A DNA stretch of 64,000 nucleotides, taken from positions 27,065 through 91,064 of the forward strand of contig CADCEF010000005.1 of the NCBI GenBank assembly GCA_902800365.1, in the 5' to 3' direction. The notes beneath the pieces are model-generated. The model made no database searches and had not been told where the DNA came from. It saw only the letters and a list, made by a program, of their open reading frames with translations. Shown one piece after another: positions 9,601 to 16,693 of this stretch (its first letter is position 1; the number at the start of each line of letters is the position of its first letter). Source of the DNA: an uncultured Prevotella sp. GTDB taxonomy: Bacteria; Bacteroidota; Bacteroidia; Bacteroidales; Bacteroidaceae. Position numbers and translations under genes: made by a program.

Positions 9601-10053
9601 ACAACCATACTCATTCAGATATTTGTTAGGCGTATAATAGGCTATGCCTTTGCCTAAATAATAGGAATAACGGTGGGGATTAGAATACCGGCGACTGATG
9701 CGAAAGGACTCTTCCGATTGGTCGAGTGTAATCTCAATCAGCGAGAAACGATAATTGCTATTGTCGTCCTCTGGCACAAACAGCACCAAAGCCCGCTCGC
9801 AGAACTCATCAGCCAGCAGTCGGAATGCCTCTTTCGTCAGACCTACACGGGCATCATGCTTTGAACTATGGCGCACTTCGTAAACGACCAAGCCAAGTGA
9901 CTCACATTCTCCCAAGCGTGTTACTTGCTGAGTATATTGAAACTGAACAGGATTGTCTATAACACTTGCCTCCTGCTGGAAATCCTCTGGGAGAAAACTG
10001 GTTCTCAGGAAGGAAAGAAACTCTGCGCGATTGTATGCTTTATTGAACTCCAT
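6667..10053 (-). CDS. Eco57I-type adenine-N6 DNA methyltransferase
   Basis: This 1128-aa protein has an N-terminal domain (about 1-180, with VVYEVRHSSKHD near 56-67), a helical linker, the SAM-binding motif I DPACGSGAF at 508-516 preceded by GSFYTPREIV, and the catalytic motif NPPY at 750-753, as in gamma-type adenine-N6 methylases. Residues from about 755 to the end should hold target recognition. It begins 10 bases after the helicase stop. In sequence the recognition half (about 6800-7790) is near 33% GC in sampled lines, whereas 7800-10050 is near 47-53%, so the gene is a compositional mosaic. With the helicase it resembles the two halves of a type ISP enzyme such as LlaGI. Confidence 0.88.
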   Translation of the reverse strand: MEFNKAYNRAEFLSFLRTSFLPEDFQQEASVIDNPVQFQYTQQVTRLGECESLGLVVYEVRHSSKHDARVGLTKEAFRLLADEFCERALVLFVPEDDNSNYRFSLIEITLDQSEESFRISRRYSNPHRYSYYLGKGIAYYTPNKYLNEYGCVVNVEDLRNRFSVEVLTKAFYQELSDWYAWAIMVVRFPNDLKTLEDNQKYNSEAMIRLITRLIFVWFLKQRHLVPDEFFDEQYIASELIEGFTPHDIVDLFGKSYDSKYYKGILQNLFFAMLNSPITPEGKDTISERRFRNGRGDYDNNKLMRHEDLFINPDKFVELANKYVPFLNGGLFDCLDDKDKGIYIDAFTDRKAISDQLVIPDFLFFGDEVGKNIDLSDWYGDKKKKKVSARGIIDILKRYNFTVEENTPFDKEVSLDPELLGKVFENLLAAYNPETQTTARKQTGSFYTPREIVQYMVDESLVAHLKRTVGEDLEPEYRKLIQYTDEGPTLTDEQKRQIMQSLYECKVLDPACGSGAFPMGMLQQMVHILGQLDPNNEQWKDMTLNNAISETSEAYHNATDEERSEIVADIERSFNESINRPDYARKLYLIENCIYGVDIQPIAIQISKLRFFISLVVDQKTNNNPVDNFGIRPLPNLEAKFVAANTLVGLEKRETNLFDSETIREKEKEMKEAKHRIFGAKTVKTKRKYKEKVESLRNEITLMLKESGAIGNIEARQLSEWDMFDQNASSPFFDSEWMFSIKDGFDIIVGNPPYHQLSKDKSAPLAYRAYLKRRYNTSGGRLNTFIYFTHLGIELTANNGVLSYIIPNTILTQEYYKDTRKLLLKETSLLKVVFYDKMPFENAVVENVTFIVSKHKQPDYEISYYISDVHSVDYNCTKQKSEFMTSPIFAFSFKSNNLNSKVALDSIKLKDLCNINQAIALKGDKSLSVKRDNPSGKYYRLLDGRNINKYSVTWTGEYLDYCLERIHSCKTKTIFEVPEKLLFRRVSANLIFTYDNNQYYALNTIVVVTLKGEKYVSLKYLLALLNSKLLNFYYVTEHKSTKKVFSEIQARSVGELPIKHVSQNIQQGFISLVDKILISKEENPQADTSSLENEIDNKVYRLYGLTYDEVLIVDPKTPITREEYEKLNK

Positions 10054-10063
10054 ATCTCGTATG

Positions 10064-13000
10064 CTACTTTAATTCTTCTGCTAATATGATTGACTCCTCA
10101 CCATCATCCACATGATTACATGTTTCGATGATGCGGTTAATATAGTACTCGTCTATCTGATCAGGCAGCTTTTGGTAATCTGCTGGCTTCAGCTGATTGA
10201 TAAAGCGAAGCTCATAACCAGAAAGGCCATCATTCTGAATCACCTTCATCAGATCTTTAAGATAATCCGCAGGCAGGGCTCTGCGATTCAACATTACCTT
10301 AACCTTTTGCATGGCTTCCAGACGGATTTTTTCGTTTTTGTCTTTGATATCGCTGCTGAACAGGTGGGACTTGGTCAACTGATAGGCAGGCTCGAAAGAT
10401 TCAGAGAGTGGCGAAGGCTGTTCGGACATCTCTGCTTCGAAAAGCCCAATGGCTTCTTCTGCTGTCAGCTGAACAATCAATCCTTCATCATTACCTATCT
10501 TAAAGACAAAGTCATTGCCCTTCTTGCCAAACATCAGGACTCCACTTCTTGCCTTTTCAACGGAGCGGCCTGTACGTGCACGATGGGGCAACTGCATAGC
10601 TTCTTCATAAAAATCAGTACCTTTGGCGGCATTCTGCAATTTCTGGTACTTAACGTCCCAAGATACTTCCTCGCTCTTTGCCATTTCTTTCCGGTATTGC
10701 TCCAAGAAATAGGACTGTATTTCCTCATCCTTGGTCAGCACTTTGGTGTCTTCGCCCATAATGGCGTGAATCATAGCCATCTTTAGCGTGGAGATTTCCT
10801 TGGTGCGGGTTTCCGATTCGCCCACATCCGTAGGGAAATAGTTGTAGATATACAACTGGTCGAACACTTTCTTATTAACACGATTGATACGCCCTATACG
10901 CTGAATAATGCGGGTCGGGTTGTAGGGTATGTCGTAGTTGATAACGGTTCCGGCGCGATGCAGGTTGTATCCTTCAGATATGGCATCGGTGGCTACCAGT
11001 ATTTTATAGTCATCCCGCCAATACTCCTTTTTCTCTCCAGCATTGAAGTTCGCGTTGATGGTGTTTTTGTTGGCTTGGGAAGCATCGGCAGAGGTGTATT
11101 TGAAAACAGGTAATCCATAATTTTGCAATTCCTTGCCAAGATAATCAGCCGTATCAGCAAATTCTGTAAAGACAATAATCTTACGTTTAGGCTCTTGGTC
11201 CAACTGGCTCTTCAAAATTGTCTTGAAGGATTCCAGTTTTGGGTCAGTCTTGATCTCTCCTTCTGTTCCAAACCACTTCTTTTGAATTTCACAGAGTAAA
11301 ACCATATCTGCTTTGATATCTTCAACGAATGAGTCTTTGATGTACTTCATGTCGATTTCAAAGAAACCACGCTTCTCGTACTTTTCGTAGGTATCTGTAA
11401 TGAGCTCATTGCCATCATCATCCGTTTTGTAGAAGTCATCAACATCAGGAAGATTACCTTTCTTATAGACTGGCATCTTGCCCTTTTCCTCAATCCATTT
11501 CAGGATTTGGCGAGAACTGCCTATCATATACTCTAATGACATACGGAAGGCATATTCTGAACTTTCAAAGCGGCGCACTAACAAACGGCGCATGAATTTA
11601 GCGACATTGGCTTGTCGTCCAAACAACAGGTTTAGTTCTACACCTGTCTTTTCTTCCAGCAGTTTCGACAGTTCTTCTTTTAGTTCTTCTTTCAGATATA
11701 AAACAGGAGAATAACGAGCTGCCTTAAAGCGGTATTTGCCATCCGTTTTCGTGTGGTTGTCATCTTCACTGATACGATCAAGCGTCTCAAGATACAAGTC
11801 TTTCAGACTACTCAGGTCATAATCCAACTCTACAGGATCATTGGGAATAACCAATTGGATATTCTGCTGTTTCAGGTCTTCCGCATATTCTGGGATTTCC
11901 TTCAAATCTATGCGAGAGCGACGGATAACCAGTGGACTGATAATGGAACGTATCTCATTGGCGATTCTACCAGCTTCTTTTGAAACCTCTGCGTCTGTTA
12001 TCTTTCCTTCTCTTTGGTCTTTCTGGAGTTGTTTGTATGTAACAATTAAATCCTTAAACTTCGCACCCAGATTATCTACTGTCTTCAGAGTCGATTTAGT
12101 TGGAATCTGGAACAACTTTAGCATGGCATAGATGTCATCTGGTCTGTTGTTGAAGGGGGTAGCAGTCAGTAGCATCACCTTGTTACCAGAGCATAGTTGA
12201 TGTAAAATAGTATAGTCTGTCGTGTATTCATTACGATATCGATGAGCCTCATCAACAATAATCAAGTACTGTTCATCGGCTTTTACGATTCGCTCATAAT
12301 ACTTCAAGGCTTCTTCTAATTTTCCTGTGGTATAGATGGAAGCTGTGAAGCCAAAGTCATCACGATAATTTTGCCATAGTTCTTCCAAGTGAGGGGGACA
12401 AACCACAAGTGCCCTCAACCTAAGGTTCCTGGCTACTGTTGAAGCAATGATACTCTTGCCAAGTCCAACCACATCTGCTACTATCACACCATTATGATTC
12501 TTGATGGAGTTAATGGCCATCTGAACTGCGTCTGTCTGGTATTTCAGATTAGAGAACTTACCATCTGTAATGTCGTATGGGGAGAGAAGATTTTCTGTCG
12601 TAGGAATAGAAAAATATTCTTTAAGTACACGGAGATATAGTTTATAGGGGCTGTAAAGCTTCTCGTACCAGATACGATCAATAACCTTGGCATCGAATTC
12701 GTCGATGTGTTCTTTGTCTGCAATGACTATGGACTTATCCCAAAGCTCATTAAAGATGGCCTTGGCATCAATATATGAGTTTTTGTCGTTAAAACGGGCA
12801 TTAATCTCTACTCGTCCTGCTAATCCTTCGTATGACAGATTACTGGAGCCAGTGATTACAGAACCAGGATCCTCACCACCTTCATTGATTTCTTCGCGAT
12901 AATCGAAGATATACATTTTTGCATGACATGGCTCATCAGTCTTTCTGATTTCCAGAGTTCCAGACTTTATCTTATTATAGAACAGTTTAAATGACTCCAG

Positions 13001-13321
13001 TTTAGGTTGACTATCAAGGAAATCAGTTTCGTTAAACAGTTTAACGAAATGGTTGTAGTAGTCGTCTTTAAGCTGACTGCGGGACTTGTTATAGTCGGCT
13101 AATATATCTATCTCACGGATGTATTTCGTAATACGCGTGTCTATATCAAGCCCGACAAGGATGCGAACATGTTTGTCAATCAACTTCTCGGAAATGAGTT
13201 TATATCCAGAGAAATAGAAATACCCAACAAGCACATCCAAAGACTGACTCTTTGGAAGAATGCCGTTGATGATATCAGACAAAAGTTTATCTTTATTTGT
13301 TATGAAACTATTCTGGGTCAT
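10064..13321 (-). CDS. PLD-type nuclease fused to SNF2-family helicase
   Basis: A 1085-aa protein. Residues 1-180 form a phospholipase D-like domain with CHAKMYIFD (His133, Lys135) and GSSNLSYEGL from 158; a single HKD motif implies an active dimer. The helicase has VVGLGKS (Walker A, about 284-290), DEAH at 357-360, TATPFNN from 386 and, near residue 800, YNPTRIIQRIGRINR (motif VI). The likely role is translocation along unmethylated DNA and cleavage, as in restriction enzymes that couple an ATPase to a nuclease. The start codon overlaps the stop of the HTH regulator by four bases (ATGA), so expression is tied to that regulator. DISARM helicases are an alternative relative, but DrmA and DrmB are absent. 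Confidence 0.88.
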   Translation of the reverse strand: MTQNSFITNKDKLLSDIINGILPKSQSLDVLVGYFYFSGYKLISEKLIDKHVRILVGLDIDTRITKYIREIDILADYNKSRSQLKDDYYNHFVKLFNETDFLDSQPKLESFKLFYNKIKSGTLEIRKTDEPCHAKMYIFDYREEINEGGEDPGSVITGSSNLSYEGLAGRVEINARFNDKNSYIDAKAIFNELWDKSIVIADKEHIDEFDAKVIDRIWYEKLYSPYKLYLRVLKEYFSIPTTENLLSPYDITDGKFSNLKYQTDAVQMAINSIKNHNGVIVADVVGLGKSIIASTVARNLRLRALVVCPPHLEELWQNYRDDFGFTASIYTTGKLEEALKYYERIVKADEQYLIIVDEAHRYRNEYTTDYTILHQLCSGNKVMLLTATPFNNRPDDIYAMLKLFQIPTKSTLKTVDNLGAKFKDLIVTYKQLQKDQREGKITDAEVSKEAGRIANEIRSIISPLVIRRSRIDLKEIPEYAEDLKQQNIQLVIPNDPVELDYDLSSLKDLYLETLDRISEDDNHTKTDGKYRFKAARYSPVLYLKEELKEELSKLLEEKTGVELNLLFGRQANVAKFMRRLLVRRFESSEYAFRMSLEYMIGSSRQILKWIEEKGKMPVYKKGNLPDVDDFYKTDDDGNELITDTYEKYEKRGFFEIDMKYIKDSFVEDIKADMVLLCEIQKKWFGTEGEIKTDPKLESFKTILKSQLDQEPKRKIIVFTEFADTADYLGKELQNYGLPVFKYTSADASQANKNTINANFNAGEKKEYWRDDYKILVATDAISEGYNLHRAGTVINYDIPYNPTRIIQRIGRINRVNKKVFDQLYIYNYFPTDVGESETRTKEISTLKMAMIHAIMGEDTKVLTKDEEIQSYFLEQYRKEMAKSEEVSWDVKYQKLQNAAKGTDFYEEAMQLPHRARTGRSVEKARSGVLMFGKKGNDFVFKIGNDEGLIVQLTAEEAIGLFEAEMSEQPSPLSESFEPAYQLTKSHLFSSDIKDKNEKIRLEAMQKVKVMLNRRALPADYLKDLMKVIQNDGLSGYELRFINQLKPADYQKLPDQIDEYYINRIIETCNHVDDGEESIILAEELK

Positions 13322-13527
13322 ACTTCTTTCGTAGAATTTATCAGTTCTTTAATATCCACTTGCAAGCAACTTGCAATCTCTATTAGGGTACGCAAATCTG
13401 GCTGTGATGTATTTGTACACCACTTTGAAACAGTTGCAGGGTCTTTGCCTATTTGCTCAGCAAGCCATTTCCCTGTTTTCTTCTTTTCTACAAGAACAAC
13501 CTTAATCCGATTAATATCCTTTGTCAT
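13318..13527 (-). CDS. XRE-family HTH regulator of the defence operon
   Basis: A 69-aa protein made almost entirely of a helix-turn-helix: WLAEQIGKDPATVSKWCTN, then a dimer-forming tail (LRTLIEIASCLQVDIKELI). A longer frame opens at 13581, but that extension runs through the -7 box and up to the inverted repeat, so the ATG at 13527 is preferred. Its last codon overlaps the helicase start. This first-gene position and size match controller proteins of restriction systems, which delay nuclease expression until methylation is complete. It probably binds the inverted repeat at 13565-13599. Confidence 0.82.
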   Translation of the reverse strand: MTKDINRIKVVLVEKKKTGKWLAEQIGKDPATVSKWCTNTSQPDLRTLIEIASCLQVDIKELINSTKEV

Positions 13528-13552
13528 TGGGCAAATGTATTGATGTTTGACG

Positions 13553-13560
13553 CAAAGATA
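13553..13560 (-). promoter_or_regulatory. -7 box for the defence operon
   Basis: CAAAGATA on the plus strand reads TATCTTTG on the coding strand, matching TAnnTTTG. It is 25 bases from the ATG at 13527. No TTTG is found at the expected -33 position (about 13581-13584), which falls within the spacer of the inverted repeat, so transcription may be under control of the HTH protein. Confidence 0.5.
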
Positions 13561-13564
13561 TGAA

Positions 13565-13599
13565 ATAATCGGCAAATACATGTGGTAATTGCCGATTAT
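13565..13599. promoter_or_regulatory. Probable operator: 11-bp perfect inverted repeat
   Basis: ATAATCGGCAA (13565-13575) and TTGCCGATTAT (13589-13599) are perfect inverted copies separated by 13 bp. They surround the -33 region of the defence promoter. The size, symmetry and location fit a binding site for the dimeric HTH protein encoded just downstream. Confidence 0.6.
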
Positions 13600-13899
13600 G
13601 CATGGATTTTTATTGTTTTTTATGAAAATACATGGTGTAATAACTCGCTATATAGCTTAATAAGCTATCTTCCTGTTTGATAATGCTTTTTATTAGGACT
13701 TATATGTTTTTTTATAAATTACAACAGTTTTATTTGGTGGAATCGATAGAAAGATGTATCTTTGCAACTTGAAAAGTTATATTTACAGTCCGTATACATA
13801 AATTTAATGTTGATAAATAAATGTTCAAAGCTTGTGAATATAAGTTTGCTGAGCATGAATATAAAATAGAAAAGTAATCTTAAAAATACAGAATAAGAT
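13582..13899. other. Intergenic region between defence island and HU gene
   Basis: A 318-base AT-rich spacer between divergent genes. It contains the distal arm of the inverted repeat and the HU promoter at 13733-13764. The transcript from that promoter would have a leader of about 130 bases, unusually long for this window, with a second -7-like TAAGTTTG at 13841-13848 lacking a partner box. No attachment site, tRNA or transposase was seen that would mark the island edge. Confidence 0.5.
13733..13764 (+). promoter_or_regulatory. Promoter of the HU-like gene
   Basis: TTTG at 13733-13736, a 20-base spacer, then TATCTTTG at 13757-13764: a full match to the Bacteroidetes housekeeping promoter. 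Confidence 0.65.
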
Positions 13900-14547
13900 A
13901 TGGCAAATTTCGTAATTCAGGAACTTCCTGAGGAAATGAGTGATGGCAAGAAAGTTGTTTTTCCAAAGATGCAAATCTATTCGCTGCATGACTACGACAC
14001 CGTCATCAAGCATATGCGCACCTATGCTGGTAGTATCAGTGATGGACTGATAAGAGCTGTCATGGATGCATTGGTATCGACGATGCAGAGTTGGATGCCT
14101 TTGGGACATAGTATCAAGATTGATGGACTTGGAGTGTTTTCTCTGTCATTGGGATTTGATACTTCTACACCTTCTGAAAAAGTGATTTTACAAGAGCAGG
14201 GTGGTGAAGACACGAAGACGAAATACAGGCATGTCTGCATCAAGGGCATAAATTTTAAACCAGATGCAAAGTTGCTGAAGGAGATGAACAAGCAGGCGAC
14301 ATTCGATCGTGTTAGTACGGATGTTGTTGTTCCAAAGAAGTGCAAGTACAGTCGTGAAGAGCGTCTGGAAAAGGCCAAAGCTATTATCAAGAAGTATGGG
14401 TATATGACGCTTACTGACTATGCTTTGGCAACTGAGCAGTCGAGAGCTGCAGCCTCGAACGACCTCAAACGAATGGTGGCAGATGCTGATTGTGGCATCA
14501 CCACTCGCGGAAGTCATTCGCATAAAGTATGGATAGCTACGAAATAA
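13900..14547 (+). CDS. HU-like DNA-binding protein with C-terminal extension
   Basis: A 215-aa protein. Residues 1-125 have the HU-like fold of Bacteroidetes HU-HIG proteins, with the beta-arm region IKIDGLGVFSLSLGF and a following charged loop. Residues 150-215 look like a small winged helix (SREERLEKAKAIIKKYGYM, then SRAAASNDLKRMV), a DNA-binding appendage seen in many Bacteroidetes HU paralogues. It probably binds or bends DNA; whether it is a nucleoid protein or a specific regulator is not clear. It stands alone, with its own promoter and a hairpin terminator shared with dnaK. Confidence 0.82.
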   Translation: MANFVIQELPEEMSDGKKVVFPKMQIYSLHDYDTVIKHMRTYAGSISDGLIRAVMDALVSTMQSWMPLGHSIKIDGLGVFSLSLGFDTSTPSEKVILQEQGGEDTKTKYRHVCIKGINFKPDAKLLKEMNKQATFDRVSTDVVVPKKCKYSREERLEKAKAIIKKYGYMTLTDYALATEQSRAAASNDLKRMVADADCGITTRGSHSHKVWIATK

Positions 14548-14548
14548 A

Positions 14549-14579
14549 AAAAGGTGCAGACGATGAATCTGCACCTTTT
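14549..14579. terminator. Bidirectional terminator between HU gene and dnaK
   Basis: A perfect 12-bp stem, AAAAGGTGCAGA (14549-14560) and TCTGCACCTTTT (14568-14579), with a 7-base loop. The A/T ends give a U-run in both directions, and the flanking genes converge. Confidence 0.85.
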
Positions 14580-14598
14580 CCTTTATATAGTTAATAAC

Positions 14599-16512
14599 TT
14601 ACTTAACCTCCTCAAAGTCGGCATCCTGGATATCCTCAGGCTTTGGACCCTGCTGGGCCTGCTGCTGGCCGCCCTGGAACTGGTCGCCACCAGGCTGTCC
14701 TGCTGCGCCACTCTGCTGGTACATCTGCTGCGAAGCAGTCTGCCAAGCAGCGTTGAGGGCTGCGATAGCTGTGTCGATAGCTGCTACATCGCCTGCCTTG
14801 TGGGCATCCTTCAGCTGCTGCAGAGCCTGCTCAATAGCTGGCTTGTGCTCGGCAGGAATCTTGTCGCCAATCTCCTTCAACTGGTTCTCAGTCTGGAAAA
14901 TCATTGAGTCAGCCTGATTCAGCTTGTCAATGCGCTCGCGCTCCTTCTTATCGTTCTCAGCATTCTGCTCTGCCTCGGCCTTCATGCGGTTGATCTCGTC
15001 CTGTGACAGACCCGATGAAGCCTCGATGCGGATGGCCTGCTCCTTACCTGTTGCCTTATCCTTGGCAGAAACCTTGAGGATACCGTTGGCATCGATATCG
15101 AAGGTTACCTCGATCTGAGGAATACCACGACGTGCTGGAGCGATACCTGTGAGGTTGAACTGTCCGATTGACTTGTTCTGTGAAGCCATTGGACGCTCAC
15201 CCTGCAGAACGTGGATGGTTACCTCTGTCTGATTGTCAGCAGCGGTAGAGAATGTCTCGCTCTTCTTGCATGGGATTGTTGTGTTAGCCTCGATCAGCTT
15301 GGTCATAACACCACCCATGGTCTCGATACCCAGTGTAAGAGGAGTAACGTCGAGCAGTACGATGTCGCCTACGCCACCTTCCTTATTCAGAATAGCACCC
15401 TGAATTGAAGCGCCTACAGCAACAACCTCGTCAGGATTTACACCCTTTGAAGGCTCCTTGCCAAAGTAGTTCTTAACCAGAGTCTGAACAGCAGGGATAC
15501 GGCTTGAACCACCTACGAGGATAACCTCATCGATATCAGAGGTGTTCAGCTTGGCATCAGCCATTGCCTTTTGACATGGAGCCAGACAAGCCTGGATGAG
15601 GTCGTGAGCCAACTGCTCGAACTTAGCACGTGTAAGAGTCTTAACCAAGTGCTTTGGTACACCGCCTACAGGCATGATGTAAGGCAGGTTAATCTCTGTA
15701 GATGTGCTTGAAGAAAGCTCAATCTTAGCCTTCTCAGCAGCCTCCTTCAGGCGCTGCATAGCCATAGGATCGCTCTTCAGGTCGGCACCCTCGTCGTTCT
15801 TGAACTCCTGTACCAGCCAGTCGATGATTACCTGGTCGAAGTCATCACCACCAAGGTGGGTATCACCATTGGTTGACAGAACCTCGAATACACCACCACC
15901 GAATTCCAGAATAGAGATATCGAATGTACCACCACCAAGGTCGAACACAGCGATCTTCATATCCTTGTTAGCCTTATCTACACCATAAGCCAGAGCTGCT
16001 GCTGTTGGCTCGTTTACGATACGCTTAACGTCGAGACCTGCAATCTGACCAGCCTCCTTAGTAGCCTGACGCTGAGAGTCAGAGAAGTAAGCAGGTACGG
16101 TGATAACAGCCTCTGTTACCTCCTGGCCGAGATAATCCTCAGCAGTCTTCTTCATCTTCTGAAGAACCATAGCAGAAATCTCCTGTGGAGTGTACTTGCG
16201 ACCATCGATGTCAACACGTGGATAACCACCCTCGTTAACTACTGTATATGGTACGCGAGAAATCTCCTTCTCGGTCTGCTGCCAGTTCTCACCCATGAAA
16301 CGCTTGATAGAGTAAACGGTGTTCTTTGGGTTAGTGATAGCCTGACGCTTGGCAGGATCACCAATCTTACGCTCACCATTGTCTACGAATCCAACTACCG
16401 AAGGAGTTGTACGCTTACCCTCGCTGTTGGCAATTACTACTGGCTCGTTACCCTCGAATACGGCAACACAGCTGTTTGTAGTTCCTAAATCGATTCCAAT
16501 AATCTTTCCCAT
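14599..16512 (-). CDS. dnaK: Chaperone protein DnaK
   Basis: A 637-aa Hsp70. The start is placed at [15 protein letters not shown] (ATG at 16512); a longer open frame to 16575 would add 21 residues not found in the family and would overlap the control region. The ATPase domain shows [18 protein letters not shown] and [13 protein letters not shown]; the substrate-binding domain carries [11 protein letters not shown] and a C-terminal helical lid. The tail is Gln/Gly-rich and ends [12 protein letters not shown], close to the conserved C-terminus of DnaK. It folds nascent and stress-damaged proteins with DnaJ and GrpE, neither of which is nearby. No CIRCE element is present upstream. Confidence 0.99.
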   Translation of the reverse strand: MGKIIGIDLGTTNSCVAVFEGNEPVVIANSEGKRTTPSVVGFVDNGERKIGDPAKRQAITNPKNTVYSIKRFMGENWQQTEKEISRVPYTVVNEGGYPRVDIDGRKYTPQEISAMVLQKMKKTAEDYLGQEVTEAVITVPAYFSDSQRQATKEAGQIAGLDVKRIVNEPTAAALAYGVDKANKDMKIAVFDLGGGTFDISILEFGGGVFEVLSTNGDTHLGGDDFDQVIIDWLVQEFKNDEGADLKSDPMAMQRLKEAAEKAKIELSSSTSTEINLPYIMPVGGVPKHLVKTLTRAKFEQLAHDLIQACLAPCQKAMADAKLNTSDIDEVILVGGSSRIPAVQTLVKNYFGKEPSKGVNPDEVVAVGASIQGAILNKEGGVGDIVLLDVTPLTLGIETMGGVMTKLIEANTTIPCKKSETFSTAADNQTEVTIHVLQGERPMASQNKSIGQFNLTGIAPARRGIPQIEVTFDIDANGILKVSAKDKATGKEQAIRIEASSGLSQDEINRMKAEAEQNAENDKKERERIDKLNQADSMIFQTENQLKEIGDKIPAEHKPAIEQALQQLKDAHKAGDVAAIDTAIAALNAAWQTASQQMYQQSGAAGQPGGDQFQGGQQQAQQGPKPEDIQDADFEEVK

Positions 16513-16548
16513 AATTCTATATTTTTTTAATTTATACTCAATTTGACA

Positions 16549-16620
16549 CAATCCGGATTGCAAAGCGTATGCCAAAATGGCTAATTATGCTAAAAATGTA
16601 TTTTATTACGTCATTTTGGC
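16549..16620. promoter_or_regulatory. Symmetric elements in the dnaK control region
   Basis: The 181-bp region between dnaK and the divergent gene at 16694 contains a perfect 12-bp palindrome CAATCCGGATTG (16549-16560) and an inverted repeat GCCAAAATG (16571-16579) / CATTTTGGC (16612-16620). A near-match to the -7 box, TACGCTTTG on the dnaK strand (16561-16569), lies between them but has one base too many. Their function is unknown; a stress-response operator is possible. Confidence 0.4.
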
Positions 16621-16628
16621 ACAAAATA

Positions 16629-16660
16629 TTTGGATTTTCATTTTAAAAACTCTATCTTTG
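16629..16660 (+). promoter_or_regulatory. Promoter of the BamE-like gene
   Basis: TTTG at 16629-16632, 20 bases, TATCTTTG at 16653-16660, 33 bases before the ATG at 16694. Confidence 0.7.
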
Positions 16661-16693
16661 CACACAGAATCTAGAATAAAACTATAGGTAGTC

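Noticed and set aside
10112-10786. 224-codon open frame on the plus strand
   Set aside because: Lies antisense inside the helicase gene and has no recognisable domain or promoter.
6667-13321. Calling the helicase-methylase pair DISARM
   Set aside because: DrmA and DrmB are absent and the PLD domain is fused to the helicase instead of separate.
16513-16693. Possible CIRCE (HrcA) element before dnaK
   Set aside because: No TTAGCACTC-N9-GAGTGCTAA sequence; the repeats present are different.
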